From Acidimicrobiia bacterium (GTDB taxonomy: Bacteria; Actinomycetota; Acidimicrobiia; IMCC26256; JAENVU01): 38,844 nt of DNA. Shown here piece by piece: positions 20,414 to 31,298 of this stretch. The stretch lies in the NCBI GenBank assembly GCA_009694415.1, contig SHUZ01000004.1, forward strand, positions 1-38,844, written 5' to 3'. The position numbers were made by a program, and so were the translations under genes. The first letter of the stretch is position 1. Every line of letters starts with the position of its first letter. The notes under the pieces were generated by a model. The model had not been told where the DNA came from. It worked only from the letters and a program-made list of their open reading frames with translations, and ran no database searches.

Positions 20414-21922
20414 ATGACAGGTACAGCTGGTTCTAAAGCGCCCGGTCCTTCCGCGCCCGGTCCCAGCACGCATCACGATCCGCTTGTTGCAGATTCTCCA
20501 GGAGTCGATGAGGTTCCTGTAGTCGCGTGGCCGTTCCTATTTCAGCACGCACTTCGCCATCGTGTCAGGCACAGCACTCGGTATCCGATCTGGGTGCTTG
20601 TCACTGTTCTCACTGGCCTCTTCGCCACCGGCATGACGATCACAATTGTCGCCGTATCACTCAGCACCGTGGCTACCGATCTCGATACGGACCCAACTTC
20701 ACTCATTTGGGTTGTGACAGGCCCACTTCTTGGGCTTGCTCTTGCGATGCCGTTGTTTGGAAAACTCGGCGATGTCTACGGGCATCGCCGTCTTTATCTG
20801 TTGGGCTTCGCGGGTTTCATTGTTGGAACGGCGTTGAGCGCTTTTGCATGGAGCGGTCCGTCGTTGATCGCAATTCGCACGCTCGGTTCAATGCCGGGTG
20901 CGGCGATTGGGCCAGCGTCGATGGCTCTGATCATGTCTGCATTCGATGAGGACGATCGCGTGAAAGCGATGGGTTGGTGGGCTCTCGTAGGAGCTGGCGC
21001 GCCAGTGATTGGTCTCGTGGCGGGGGGTCCACTCATCGAGGCGTTCGGTTGGCGTGCAATTTTCATTGTCCAAGCGCCGTTTGCCGCTGCTGCGTTGGTA
21101 TTGGCCGCAATTGTGTTGCACGAGACGCCGTGTCGCGAGCGGGAACCGATCGACTTCGCGGGCGCTGCGGCACTCGCTTTCGGGATCGTGAGTGCCCTCC
21201 TAGGGCTCACATTTGGCGACACTCGAGGATTCGCAGACCCTGTAGTGGTCGCCTTGTTCGCTGTAACTCCCTTCGCGCTGTTGGGTTTCGTGCTAATCGA
21301 ACGAAAAGCGCTGCACCCGCTACTACCTCTCGACTTCTTCAGTAGGCCTAACTTCTCCTCGTCGCTGGTCGCGCAGTTCTCAACCAACTTCGCCTACATG
21401 GGTGGTTTCATAATCACGCCACTTCTGGTTCAAAACCGGTTCGGATTAACACTTGCCGCGACTTCATTGGCAATGGCTGTCCGCCCACTTAGTTTCAGTC
21501 TCTCCGCTCCGATCTCGGGTTATGTCGCGGCCCGAGTTGGTGAACGGAAGGCGAGTATCACAGGAACAGTCCTACTCGTCGTGGCGATGGTTGTGTTTGC
21601 CGTGTCGGCTTGGAGCGGCGCGTTGGGGCTTGTTTTCTTGGGACTAATGCTTTCGGGGATCGCGCTAGGTACGTCGTCGCCGTCGCTGATCACTGTTGTC
21701 GCCAACGCGGTCGATGAGCGCGACCTTGGCGTAGCAAATGCCGCGCAGCAGATGGTGGCGCAGATAGGAGTCGTCACGGGGATACAGGTGCTCTCGACAA
21801 TCCAGGATGGCTCTACCGCCGCTGTTCCGTTTGAATGGGCTTACGGCGTCGGAGCGGCGGTCGCAGTTGTTGCTGTCGCGGCTGCCTTCCGCGTTCGGTC
21901 ATCGCCGCGCGTCAGCATGTAG
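20414..21922 (+). CDS. MFS transporter, DHA2/EmrB-like
   Basis: Many TM segments; FGKLGDVYGHRRLYLLGF, VVATDLDTDPTSLIWVVTGPLLGLALAMPLFGKLGD. Confidence 0.9.
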   Translation: MTGTAGSKAPGPSAPGPSTHHDPLVADSPGVDEVPVVAWPFLFQHALRHRVRHSTRYPIWVLVTVLTGLFATGMTITIVAVSLSTVATDLDTDPTSLIWVVTGPLLGLALAMPLFGKLGDVYGHRRLYLLGFAGFIVGTALSAFAWSGPSLIAIRTLGSMPGAAIGPASMALIMSAFDEDDRVKAMGWWALVGAGAPVIGLVAGGPLIEAFGWRAIFIVQAPFAAAALVLAAIVLHETPCREREPIDFAGAAALAFGIVSALLGLTFGDTRGFADPVVVALFAVTPFALLGFVLIERKALHPLLPLDFFSRPNFSSSLVAQFSTNFAYMGGFIITPLLVQNRFGLTLAATSLAMAVRPLSFSLSAPISGYVAARVGERKASITGTVLLVVAMVVFAVSAWSGALGLVFLGLMLSGIALGTSSPSLITVVANAVDERDLGVANAAQQMVAQIGVVTGIQVLSTIQDGSTAAVPFEWAYGVGAAVAVVAVAAAFRVRSSPRVSM

Positions 21923-21936
21923 TTAATTAGATGTGC

Positions 21937-23223
21937 TCACTGCGCACCGTCTCGCCTTAGGTCGCAGTATGCCCCGAGCGCTATGGCGACTGCGGCCCCA
22001 AAGAGCACAACGGCAGTGATTGTGATGAGATTCTCGACCAAGTATCCGGCCAGCAGGACACCGACGGGAACGGTTCCGCCGAAACTCATAATCCAGAGCG
22101 CGGTTACGCGCCCGCGGTTGGCGTCGTCGAGATGGTCTTGCAAAACGGTTGAGAGGCTTGTAATCACGAGGAAGTATGCAAACCCGAGTAAGAACACCAC
22201 CGCATATGCAAGGTATTGATTTCGTATTAGCGCGAACCAGGCAAGCAAGACGCTGAAAATGACGAGGGCGTGCCGAGCGACGAGCGCCTTCGAGTGGTGA
22301 GCGAGGAAGGTGCCCACTGTGATTGCACCGAGCGCCGCGCCTAAGCCGAACAGAGCATAAAGAAATCCGTAATAGATGCTCTTTGGCGGGATGCCTAAGT
22401 CACTTTGCGCGATTTCGGGCATCAATCCAATAAACGTTAAGGAGAATAACGAAAGAACCGTCATAGTTATTAAGATTCGCCGTATGAGCGGATCGCTCTT
22501 CGCGATGCTGAACCCCGACATGACCTTCTTAAGAGGACCGCCACTCAGGTGAGAACTTGGACGTGCGTTGTAATGAGCGATCAGGAGACCAGCGACGGCG
22601 AATAGGTATGTGAGTGCGTTGATGGCAAATACCATCGCTGCCCCGAACACGGCGTACAGCGGCGCGCCGATGGCGGGACCGATCACACGCGACAGGTTCA
22701 TCTGAACGGACTGCAGAGAAACCGCGCCCGGAAGGTCTTCGCGAGGCACCAAGGTAGGCAGGATGGCCCCGAGCGCAGGTGCACTGAGGGCATTAGCGAT
22801 CCCGATCGCAAGTACGCAGAGGAAGACTGCCGTTTCGTTCGGTTTATCTGCTGCGGCTATTCCCGCCAGCCCCAAACTGAGTATGAGTTGGATCATCTGC
22901 ATCACCACCAGATACCGGCGGCGGTCGACCACATCGGCGATCAACCCTCCCACCGGAGCGAGAAACAACAAAGGGCCAAGTTGTGCGAAGTAGACGAGTC
23001 CTACGTAACCGACATCGTGAGTTAGGCGGTATGTGAAGGCTCCGAGCAGCACGTTTTGCATCCACGTACCAATGTTGGATGCGAAGGTTCCGCCCCACAC
23101 AAAGCGGAAATCGCGATTACGCAGCGCAGCCTGCGCGGTGCCAGATCGATAGCCACGGTCGGCATCGATGATGGCGTTTGTTGCCTCGTCTGATTTTGGT
23201 TGGTGATCGTCGCTTGGCGACAT
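21937..23223 (-). CDS. MFS transporter (MFS_3/enterobactin-exporter-like)
   Basis: ALRNRDFRFVWGGTFASNIGTWMQNVLLGAFTYRLT, GGLIADVVDRRRYLVVMQ. Confidence 0.92.
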   Translation of the reverse strand: MSPSDDHQPKSDEATNAIIDADRGYRSGTAQAALRNRDFRFVWGGTFASNIGTWMQNVLLGAFTYRLTHDVGYVGLVYFAQLGPLLFLAPVGGLIADVVDRRRYLVVMQMIQLILSLGLAGIAAADKPNETAVFLCVLAIGIANALSAPALGAILPTLVPREDLPGAVSLQSVQMNLSRVIGPAIGAPLYAVFGAAMVFAINALTYLFAVAGLLIAHYNARPSSHLSGGPLKKVMSGFSIAKSDPLIRRILITMTVLSLFSLTFIGLMPEIAQSDLGIPPKSIYYGFLYALFGLGAALGAITVGTFLAHHSKALVARHALVIFSVLLAWFALIRNQYLAYAVVFLLGFAYFLVITSLSTVLQDHLDDANRGRVTALWIMSFGGTVPVGVLLAGYLVENLITITAVVLFGAAVAIALGAYCDLRRDGAQ

Positions 23224-23455
23224 GCTCGTCTCAGGGTAGGGGAAACGTTGTCCGGGCTTCGGTTTGTTTTCGACCTCTGCTACATCCCGGAGAGAGATGC
23301 TCCGTCACGGTTTAGGTCGCTTATGAACCCAAGGGGTCCTGTCTCCTGGACGACCGCCGCGTGTCGTGGGGTGCGAGGCCTGTAACCCTTAGGCCTGACG
23401 GTTCTAGTTGGTGAAACGTCATGGTCGTTAGATACCTGACAGCGCACCGCAAAAA

Positions 23456-24433
23456 TTAGCATCGGTCCAGTCCGTCGAACTCAGAACGCTGACCTTGTTC
23501 GCCTGGCGTCACCGGGATTCCGTCTGCCCCAAGGATTGGCATGCCGTCTGTTCCGACAAGCGCGGGAGGAATATTGACGACGTCTTGGTTGTAGTTGCTC
23601 GGCGTCAACTGCGTGAGGTTGGTGAAGTTCTGCACGGTCGGATTGTTCGGGAACAACTTGAAGTCGACTCCGAAGTTATTCGGTTGGGTCGGACTTGGGG
23701 GCAACACGGCGTTGTAGATGAATGTTCGAGCGCTCGCTTCACCGGTGCCACTTCGGTTCTGGACCTGGATGAGACGAACGACTTTGGACGGATCGGATGC
23801 GCCCTAAACCAAGATTGCAACCCCGCCGCCTTGCCCAAGCAGGTATCCACGGGATGCGTGATCGCCATCGAGGACGATCGGAGTGGGCATAGGGGTTCCG
23901 TCTACCGAGACAATCGTGAATGGCACCGGGGTTCCTGTGGTCGCCGCGTTCTTGGCGTCAGCTAATGCCATTTCTTCGAGCGCGAGCACATCGCGGATCT
24001 TGAGCCTATTGAACTGCCGATAGTCGCCATCGGCGCGACCGACGACGATGAAGCCAGCCAAGCCTTCGTACACCTGATCGTTGGTGATGCCGTGGACGTG
24101 CGGGTGGTACCAGTAGAGCTCGTGATTGTGTTTCTTGGGGATCTTGAACACGTACGTATTCGATCGGCCCATGGGGACCTGGAGGAGCACGTTGTCGCTG
24201 TTGCCTGCGGGCGAGATAGTTAGACCGTGGGTGTGCAGATTGAGTGGTTGTGCCATGGGACTGGGCTCAGTTTCGTCGACCGCCTGGAATTCCATCTTGG
24301 GCAGCAGGTTGACGTAGTCGACAATTACGCGATCGCCAGGCTTGATCCGCCATGTTGGGCCGATGTATGCGCTTGTTGAACCTCGCCGGAAAGTTCCCTT
24401 TCCGTCCACAACGTTTGTTTGGTAGCGGAACAT
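23456..24433 (-). pseudogene. Multicopper oxidase fragment interrupted by one in-frame TAG (23804-23806)
   Basis: N-terminal Cu motifs LHTHGL and WYHPHVHG; ORFs 23804-24433 and 23456-23707 share one reading frame, separated only by TAG plus 32 open codons (GASDPSKVVRLIQVQNRSGTGEASARTFIYNA). Open frame also extends upstream to 24580 without ATG/GTG/TTG. Confidence 0.75.
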
Positions 24434-24625
24434 GCCACCGTAGTGTTGGTTGTTAATTGTCGAAGCGCACTCGACGGCGCGGACTCGTAGATGCAGGGTG
24501 CCGTTCTTAGAAGAATATTCAGCGGGCCGTTCGAGAATTGGAGTGGGCGCGTTTGAAGCTCTCGTGAGAAGTGCGCTTTGTTAACTTCGCCGTTCCAGCG
24601 CCACGGCCAGTTCGGTGCGCCTTAA

Positions 24626-25018
24626 CTATTCAGTAACTCCTTGAACCGCATCTTGTAGCGCCTGGTTCCCACCGCCCTGTTGCGACATCATGAGCTTGGT
24701 CATGTCGCCGGTCACCTTGACCTTGCCAGCCATGAACGCCTGCATGCCTGCTTGTGGATTCCCCGAGACAAACACATCTTTGGCCGTTTCGTAGTCGGTC
24801 GTGAGGGTTACGTCTGCACCTTCGAGTGCTCCCTTGCCCATTTGGGCCTTCCCGTCACGGGCACCTATGTGCATTTCGCGCTCGTCCCCATACGGTGAGC
24901 CAGTGACCACAACATTCACGACGACGCTCTGATCCTGTGGCGCATCGGCACCATGTTCTTCGAGGAGGTTCTCAACGGCAGCGAACCACTCGTCGGACAG
25001 GAATGGGAACTTAGACAC
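24626..25018 (-). CDS. SCP2 sterol-binding domain protein
   Basis: MHIGARDGKAQMGKGALEGADVTLTTDYETAKDVFVSGNPQAGMQAFMAGKVKVTGDMTKLM; AGGAGG SD upstream of GTG. Confidence 0.9.
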   Translation of the reverse strand: MSKFPFLSDEWFAAVENLLEEHGADAPQDQSVVVNVVVTGSPYGDEREMHIGARDGKAQMGKGALEGADVTLTTDYETAKDVFVSGNPQAGMQAFMAGKVKVTGDMTKLMMSQQGGGNQALQDAVQGVTE

Positions 25019-25134
25019 GATTGCCTCCTGGGCGGTATAGAGATTGAGGGATGCGACATTACAGATACACCGCCTCGGTAGTCGAGTTTGGGCGCTTGGC
25101 CAGACCGTAAACGCTCCCGTCTAGATTTGCGGCA

Positions 25135-25446
25135 ATGGAAGCGCCTACCCGTCTTCAGCGCATCGCCTCACGCGAACGCAACCCTAAGTGGTTGACTGCC
25201 CCGCTGCGCATAGACATGTCGATCTGCATCAACTGCGATGCATGCTTGCGTCAATGCCCACCGCAGTTCGGGGCAATCTTTAACCACGGCATCGATGTGA
25301 TCATCGTCCCCGAACTCTGTAGCAACTGTGGCAAGTGTCTTCCGCCTGTTTGCCCCGTCGACTGCATCGTTCCTGACCCAGATTGGCAGCCTGCGCCCGA
25401 AGAGTGGTGGCAATACGCCGGTGGTCCACTGGACCCCTACCCATAG
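25135..25446 (+). CDS. 2[4Fe-4S] ferredoxin-like protein
   Basis: CINCDACLRQCP and CSNCGKCLPPVCPVDC cysteine clusters. Confidence 0.92.
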   Translation: MEAPTRLQRIASRERNPKWLTAPLRIDMSICINCDACLRQCPPQFGAIFNHGIDVIIVPELCSNCGKCLPPVCPVDCIVPDPDWQPAPEEWWQYAGGPLDPYP

Positions 25447-25455
25447 GATCCACAC

Positions 25456-25758
25456 GTGTCTCCGCGAATCTCACCTGAACAAGTACGTCATGTTGCAAAG
25501 CTTGCGCGCCTTTCCATCACTGACGCCGAAGCATCACAACTCGCGGAAGAACTCGGTGTCATCCTCGAGCACGCTGAAGACGTAGCCGCTCTAGACCTCT
25601 CGGACATCGAGCCGACCGCCCACCCGATCCATCTAACGAACGTCTTGCGAGACGATGCCCCGAAGCCGTCGCTGGATCGTGACGAGGTTCTTGCTGCGGC
25701 GCCTGCGACTGAGGATCGACGTTTTCGAGTTCCGCGCATCATGGGTGAAACGCAATGA
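25456..25758 (+). CDS. gatC: Asp-tRNA(Asn)/Glu-tRNA(Gln) amidotransferase subunit C
   Basis: [53 protein letters not shown]; followed by gatA/gatB. Confidence 0.96.
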   Translation: MSPRISPEQVRHVAKLARLSITDAEASQLAEELGVILEHAEDVAALDLSDIEPTAHPIHLTNVLRDDAPKPSLDRDEVLAAAPATEDRRFRVPRIMGETQ

Positions 25759-27179
25759 CCGGTGCAATGACAGCTGTGGAGACCGCGGCCGCGGTTCGAT
25801 CCGGTGATCGATCGGCAAGGTCAGTCGTTGAAGAGGCACTGGCCGCGATTAGTGAGCGTGAAGAAGAGTTGCATGCGTGCAACACGGTTTTGGCTGACGC
25901 TGCCATCGCGCGGGCGGATGCCATCGACGCAGCCGTCGCGCACGGTGAAGATCCTGGCCCGCTCGCCGGTGTGCCAATCGCGCTTAAGGACAACCTTTGC
26001 GTGCAGGGTGAACTCACGACCTGTTCATCGAAAATTCTCGAAGGTTGGAGGCCTCCATACACGGCCACCGTCGTAGAGCGCCTCTTGGCTGCAGGTGCAA
26101 TACCGATCGCGAAAACAAACCTCGATGAGTTTGCGATGGGCTCGTCTACCGAGAACTCGGCTTTCGGGCCTACACGTAATCCGCATGACAAGGCCCGTGT
26201 CCCCGGTGGTTCGAGTGGAGGAAGCGCCGCTGCTGTGTCCGCGGGGTATGTGCCGCTCGCACTCGGATCGGACACCGGCGGTTCAATCAGGCAACCGGCA
26301 GCATTCTGCGGCGTTGTAGGCGTCAAGCCAACGTATGGACGTGTGTCGCGCTACGGGCTCATTGCATTCGCTTCGAGTCTTGATCAGATTGGACCATTCG
26401 CAACAACCGTCGACGACGCAGCACTCCTCATGGAAACGATTTGGGGTCCAGATCAAATGGACTCGACATCTATTCCATCGCGGCCAGATCCAATCGGGGC
26501 TGGGTCGGACGTGTCGGGTTTGCGTATCGGCATCATCGAGGAACTCACCGATGTAGAGGGCATTGCTCCCGAAGTGCGCGCATCGGTGGAACGAGCGGCG
26601 TCCGGCCTCGAAGGATCTGGCGCACACGTTGAGCGGGTGAGTATTCCTAGTTGCGCGTATGGACTCTCGGCTTATTACCTCATTGCTCCTGCGGAGGCCT
26701 CGAGCAATCTTGCGCGTTATGACGGGGTGCGATATGGATTGCGCGTCGACGGTGCTGACGTGGCCGAGATGAATGCCAAAACGAGAGCCGCTGGCTTCGG
26801 CGCAGAGGTGAAGCGGCGCATCATGCTCGGCACCTACGCGCTTTCGGCCGGTTATTACGACGCCTATTACGGACAAGCCCAAAAAGTGCGTACGCTCATC
26901 ATCCGTGATTTTGCTCAGGCCTACGAGCGGTTCGACGTACTGCTATCGCCGACCGCGCCGACCGAGGCATTCAAACTTGGAGCTAAGACCGCTGATCCAC
27001 TCGCTATGTACATGAGTGATGTCTGCACGATTCCTACAAACTTGGCAGGCCATGCAGCGATGAGTGTTCCATTCGGGACCGGAGTAGAGGGCCTGCCGAT
27101 CGGCGTTCAGGTACTTGCGCCCGCGCTCGGTGAATCGGTGATGTTCACGGTTGCGCGCGCGGTGGAGGCACTCCGATGA
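25755..27179 (+). CDS. gatA: Asp/Glu-tRNA amidotransferase subunit A
   Basis: Amidase signature [52 protein letters not shown]. Confidence 0.98.
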   Translation: MTGAMTAVETAAAVRSGDRSARSVVEEALAAISEREEELHACNTVLADAAIARADAIDAAVAHGEDPGPLAGVPIALKDNLCVQGELTTCSSKILEGWRPPYTATVVERLLAAGAIPIAKTNLDEFAMGSSTENSAFGPTRNPHDKARVPGGSSGGSAAAVSAGYVPLALGSDTGGSIRQPAAFCGVVGVKPTYGRVSRYGLIAFASSLDQIGPFATTVDDAALLMETIWGPDQMDSTSIPSRPDPIGAGSDVSGLRIGIIEELTDVEGIAPEVRASVERAASGLEGSGAHVERVSIPSCAYGLSAYYLIAPAEASSNLARYDGVRYGLRVDGADVAEMNAKTRAAGFGAEVKRRIMLGTYALSAGYYDAYYGQAQKVRTLIIRDFAQAYERFDVLLSPTAPTEAFKLGAKTADPLAMYMSDVCTIPTNLAGHAAMSVPFGTGVEGLPIGVQVLAPALGESVMFTVARAVEALR

Positions 27180-28627
27180 CTACCTACGAAACGGTTATCG
27201 GCCTAGAGGTTCACGTCGAACTATCTACCCGTACCAAGCTTTTCTGCGGATGTGCGAATGAGTTTGGTGCTGAGCCAAACACGCACGTATGTCCAGTGTG
27301 TTTGGGTCTACCGGGTTCTCTACCCGTGCTCAATCGGACCGTGGTCGAGTTCGCGCTACTCCTCGGAGTAGCGCTGAACTTTGATGTTCCACCGAGTTCC
27401 ATATTCCACCGGAAAAACTATTTCTATCCGGACATGCCGAAGGACTTTCAGGTCAGTCAATTCGATGAACCGATTTGTGTAGACGGTTGGATAGACGTTG
27501 CGGGTGAGCGCATCGGAATCGAACGCGCGCACATGGAAGAGGACACAGGCAAGACCACCCATATGGGCGGCGGCGGCCGTATCCATGACGCGGACTACAG
27601 CCTTGTTGATTACAACCGAGCAGGTATTCCGCTCTTGGAGATAGTCAGTCGGCCAGATATGGGGTCAGCGGAGCAAGCGCGCGGTTATGTGAGCGAACTC
27701 CGCGCGATTTTGGCGACCATTGGAATTTCAGACGTGAAAATGGAAGAAGGTTCAATGCGCGTCGATGCGAATGTGTCGCTCCGCGCAAACTCGACGGATG
27801 CTCTGGGAACGAAAGTAGAAATCAAGAATATGAACTCGTTGCGGTCGTTGGGGCGCGCAATTGATTCCGAAATCGAACGTCAATCGGTGATGCTCGATTC
27901 GGAGGAAGTGATCATTCAAGAGACGCGCCATTGGGACGAAGTGGCTGGCGTTACACACGGCATGCGTTCGAAAGAAGGGTCGAGCGACTATCGCTACTTC
28001 CCCGAGCCAGACTTGGTGCCAGTCGCTCCAACCGATGAGATGCGCAAGGTCGCGCGCGAGTCGGTTCCGGAACTCCCAGCCTCGAAGAGGGAAAGACTCA
28101 TTTCGGACTGGGGGATAGGGCCGAGCGACGCGCGCATCCTCGTCGACGATCGCGCTTTGTGCACGTATGCCGAAGCGGCTGTTGCTGCTGGCGGGAGCGG
28201 CAAGGACGTAACTAATTGGTGTACCGGCGAGATTCTCGGGTATTTGAACGAGCAGGGTTCTACACCTGAGGCATTGATTCTCCGGCCTGAAGGGCTTGCT
28301 GAATTGGTCGCGCTATTGGCTGACGACACGCTCTCGCGAAGTCTCGCGAAGGACGTTCTTGAAGAATGCCTGGCAACTCCTGTAATGCCGCGCGAAGTGG
28401 TGGAGCGGCGAGGGCTGGCACAGATGAATGATGAAGGCGAACTCGCAGCGCTAGTTGATGAAGTACTTGGTCGCAACGAAGATGCGATAGCGCAATGGAA
28501 GGCGGGAGATGAGAAAGCGCGCAAGAAGAAGCGCGGGTTCTTGATGGGTGAACTGATGAAGACGAGTGGAAGCAAAGGGAATCCAAAGGTGCTCAACCAA
28601 CTTCTGGATGAGCGGCTCGGCGACTAA
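27176..28627 (+). CDS. gatB: Asp/Glu-tRNA amidotransferase subunit B
   Basis: [60 protein letters not shown]. Confidence 0.98.
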   Translation: MTTYETVIGLEVHVELSTRTKLFCGCANEFGAEPNTHVCPVCLGLPGSLPVLNRTVVEFALLLGVALNFDVPPSSIFHRKNYFYPDMPKDFQVSQFDEPICVDGWIDVAGERIGIERAHMEEDTGKTTHMGGGGRIHDADYSLVDYNRAGIPLLEIVSRPDMGSAEQARGYVSELRAILATIGISDVKMEEGSMRVDANVSLRANSTDALGTKVEIKNMNSLRSLGRAIDSEIERQSVMLDSEEVIIQETRHWDEVAGVTHGMRSKEGSSDYRYFPEPDLVPVAPTDEMRKVARESVPELPASKRERLISDWGIGPSDARILVDDRALCTYAEAAVAAGGSGKDVTNWCTGEILGYLNEQGSTPEALILRPEGLAELVALLADDTLSRSLAKDVLEECLATPVMPREVVERRGLAQMNDEGELAALVDEVLGRNEDAIAQWKAGDEKARKKKRGFLMGELMKTSGSKGNPKVLNQLLDERLGD

Positions 28628-28662
28628 ACGACGTCAACGGCAGGCAGGATCACGCGACAACC

Positions 28663-29520
28663 TCAAGCAGTGATGCTCACGGACGTCACTGGAGAGAGCC
28701 CGTGCTGCACGCGTTCCCAAGTGGCTCCGTGATCACCGGATCTCCATACGGCTCCTGCGAGAGTGCCGAATACAACGCAACTGTCTAGTGCATCGAGTGC
28801 GTTTGTATCTACGTTGCCATCTACCCAATCGGTGACGCGCCGGAAGTCTCCAGATCCGGCCAACGCCGCGCGATAAATAGCGCACTTATTTCCGCGGGGT
28901 CCTTCCGAGGCGCTGACGAATACCAGGTCGTCGGTCACTGCGACTGCTCTGCAATATGGCGCATGTAGGCCCTCGGCGCGCACGGTCCAGGTGGCCCCGT
29001 TATCCCCTGAGATGCAGCAGCCGACTCCAGCCGCTGCAACAACCAGTCCAGATCGGCTGGTAACCGCGCGCACCTGGTGGACATCTGTTTCGATGTCGAT
29101 GGACGGGGACCATGAGTGGCCGCCATCCTCGGACCTTGGGATACCTCCCACATGAACTGAAGCAAGTAAGACATCATCGGCCGTGATGGTTAGCGATCGC
29201 AGATCTGGCGGACCGCCCCATGGCGTGTACCAGGTGTCGCGACCGTCTATCTCGTCAAATCCGACTACTGGTTCTAGGCCATCGCGACCCATGCGAAGTA
29301 GGTGAGCGCCTTCAGTCCCGACGAGAAGCCCGCCTGAGGCATCGAGTGCGCATAGGAGGCCAGGCGCCTTCGCGAGGACCTTCCAACTATCCGCAACCTG
29401 CCAGAGCACGCGCCCATCGGCTGTAACGGCGGCATCGCCAAACACGCGTACGGGTCCGGTATCTATTGGGTCATGGGGTGGCTCAAGCAGGCCATCAACT
29501 GTGCCTATTCGATAACCCAT
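28663..29520 (-). CDS. BNR/sialidase-like repeat (beta-propeller) protein
   Basis: SEDGGHSW, SGDNGATWTV, SGDHGATWERV repeats; start ATG 29520 (29601 would overlap the upstream gene). Confidence 0.85.
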   Translation of the reverse strand: MGYRIGTVDGLLEPPHDPIDTGPVRVFGDAAVTADGRVLWQVADSWKVLAKAPGLLCALDASGGLLVGTEGAHLLRMGRDGLEPVVGFDEIDGRDTWYTPWGGPPDLRSLTITADDVLLASVHVGGIPRSEDGGHSWSPSIDIETDVHQVRAVTSRSGLVVAAAGVGCCISGDNGATWTVRAEGLHAPYCRAVAVTDDLVFVSASEGPRGNKCAIYRAALAGSGDFRRVTDWVDGNVDTNALDALDSCVVFGTLAGAVWRSGDHGATWERVQHGLSPVTSVSITA

Positions 29521-29521
29521 T

Positions 29522-30532
29522 TCAGGCCGTGAGTTCGTCAAGGACTCGTTGCCAGATGGCCGGGTCAGACTGGTAGGGCGCGTTGAATGCCACGCGATCA
29601 ACGAGACCGCGTGTGCGATCGCGAATGAGGTCAGGTAGTTGCTCTGGCGTTCCGCGCACTGCGAATGTATCGAGGAGATCGTCCGGAATCAGATCAGCCA
29701 TTTCTGTCCAGCGCCCCTCCTTCGAGAGGCGGTTCAGTTCCGGTTGCAGTGCTTCCCAGCCATGTGCCGCCAGGACGACTGAGTACGCGGGCGTAGAGGC
29801 ATAGAAAGCAATTTGCGCGCGCGTCGCAGCGGTCGCAAGTTCGAACTGTTCTTCGGTATTTCCCGTCACGGTCATTATCGGCCAAGCAATTTCAAAACCG
29901 TCATGAGTTTTCCCTGCACGATCAAGACCTTCGTGCAGTGCCGGAATTGTGTGCTCGCGTAAGAAGCGTTCGGTCGAGAATGGGTGAACGAGGAACCCGT
30001 CGCCAACTTCTCCCGCTACGGCAGTCATCGCAGGTCCAACTCCCGCGATAAATATGCGAGGTAATCCGTGAGGATTCGGCCCCGGATCGAAAAACGGAGT
30101 CATCAAAGTGTGGCTATAGAACGTGCCGCGAAAGTTGATAGCCGTTCGCTCCTGCCAGGCCGTCCAAATGGCGCGGATCGCAAGAACGAATTCCCTCATA
30201 CGTGCTGCGGGTGCGGACCATGGCATCGAGAAACGCCGCTCGATGTGAGGTTTTATTTGCGACCCGAGTCCCAAAATCGCGCGACCGCGAGAGAGGGATT
30301 GCAGGTCCCAACTCAATTGCGCCAAGGTCATCGGACTGCGCGCGAATGCGATCGCGATCGCGGTCATAAGTTCGACGCGCTCAGTGTGTTCGGCAGCGAG
30401 AACTAACGGCAAGAAGGGATCGTGCGGTCCTTCGAATGTGTAGACCCCGTCGTAGCCAGACCTTTCGATCTCGAGTGCTGCAGTTGCGACTTGGTCGAGC
30501 CCAGCGGTGACCAGAGGTGCGTCTACCTTCAC
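29522..30532 (-). CDS. F420-dependent LLM-class oxidoreductase (TIGR03617-like)
   Basis: EIERSGYDGVYTFEGPHDPFLPLVLAAEHTERVELMTAIAIAFARSPMTLAQLSWDLQSLSRGRAILGLGSQ. Confidence 0.9.
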   Translation of the reverse strand: MKVDAPLVTAGLDQVATAALEIERSGYDGVYTFEGPHDPFLPLVLAAEHTERVELMTAIAIAFARSPMTLAQLSWDLQSLSRGRAILGLGSQIKPHIERRFSMPWSAPAARMREFVLAIRAIWTAWQERTAINFRGTFYSHTLMTPFFDPGPNPHGLPRIFIAGVGPAMTAVAGEVGDGFLVHPFSTERFLREHTIPALHEGLDRAGKTHDGFEIAWPIMTVTGNTEEQFELATAATRAQIAFYASTPAYSVVLAAHGWEALQPELNRLSKEGRWTEMADLIPDDLLDTFAVRGTPEQLPDLIRDRTRGLVDRVAFNAPYQSDPAIWQRVLDELTA

Positions 30533-30539
30533 CCGTCGC

Positions 30540-31208
30540 TCAACAGGGCAATGCGATGGGCGGGGAATCTTTGGCGAGCACAGCTATGTACGGTTCAGGA
30601 TCGCCGTCCCAGCCATATGAGCGCATCTGCGCGGTGGTGCGACGTCCGCACATCATTCGGGCCAACTCGAACGGTTCAGCCGTAACAGTCGCTCCCGGTT
30701 CGCCGTCACCAGTCGAAAAAATAGTTTCACCAGCATTGAATTTCAATGGCGCGAGATCAGCGAAGTCCGCCGAACGAAGAGCGATGTAGCCCTCAAGTGA
30801 AGCGAGTTCGGTCTCTAGATCGCGACCGCCCATGACTCCCAACGCCCCACGGATGTCTTGCTCGTGGTTCCACGCGTCGGCGACGCTCGCTTGTGCCATC
30901 ACGCCACCAAACGCACGTAGCCCATCCTCAAAGCCGGGCGAGTCTTGCGCCCATTCGTCGAGCATCCCCGTAATCGTCACGTCGCGACGCGCGTCAACTT
31001 GAGCGGCTGTCCATCTGTCTTCACCGACGCCGTCTAGGTTGCCGCTGCTCACGTCCGTTACTACGCCTACGAGGTGAGCGAGGGTGTCGTGAACTGACCA
31101 ATCCGGGCAGGCCGGAACCCTTGTGCTGGATTCCTCATCAGACAGGACGCGCACGAGGTCACTGAGGCGTTCTCGAACTGATGCATAGATGAGTCCAATG
31201 TCTGTCAT
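30540..31208 (-). CDS. Maleylpyruvate isomerase N-terminal (DinB/MDMPI)-like protein
   Basis: RLSDLVRVLSDEESSTRVPACPDWSVHDTLAHLVGVVTDV; ...VADAWNHEQDIRGALG...; start ATG 31208 chosen for the TACGGT-N6-ATG context. Confidence 0.85.
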   Translation of the reverse strand: MTDIGLIYASVRERLSDLVRVLSDEESSTRVPACPDWSVHDTLAHLVGVVTDVSSGNLDGVGEDRWTAAQVDARRDVTITGMLDEWAQDSPGFEDGLRAFGGVMAQASVADAWNHEQDIRGALGVMGGRDLETELASLEGYIALRSADFADLAPLKFNAGETIFSTGDGEPGATVTAEPFELARMMCGRRTTAQMRSYGWDGDPEPYIAVLAKDSPPIALPC

Positions 31209-31298
31209 GCGTGAACCGTACCGAAAATCGGCGGTGCCGCGGGTCATGTGCGCCCTGCCTGGCAGATTTCCGACTTTGTGGGTCTACATTCTTTACCC

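Noticed and set aside
20794-21387. 197-aa minus-strand ORF inside MFS gene
   Set aside because: Antisense shadow; composition biased, no domain.
23495-23965. 156-aa plus-strand ORF across the multicopper oxidase relic
   Set aside because: Opposite strand carries recognisable Cu-oxidase motifs; this frame has none.
26283-26882. 199-aa minus-strand ORF inside gatA
   Set aside because: Fully antisense to a conserved gene; no motif.
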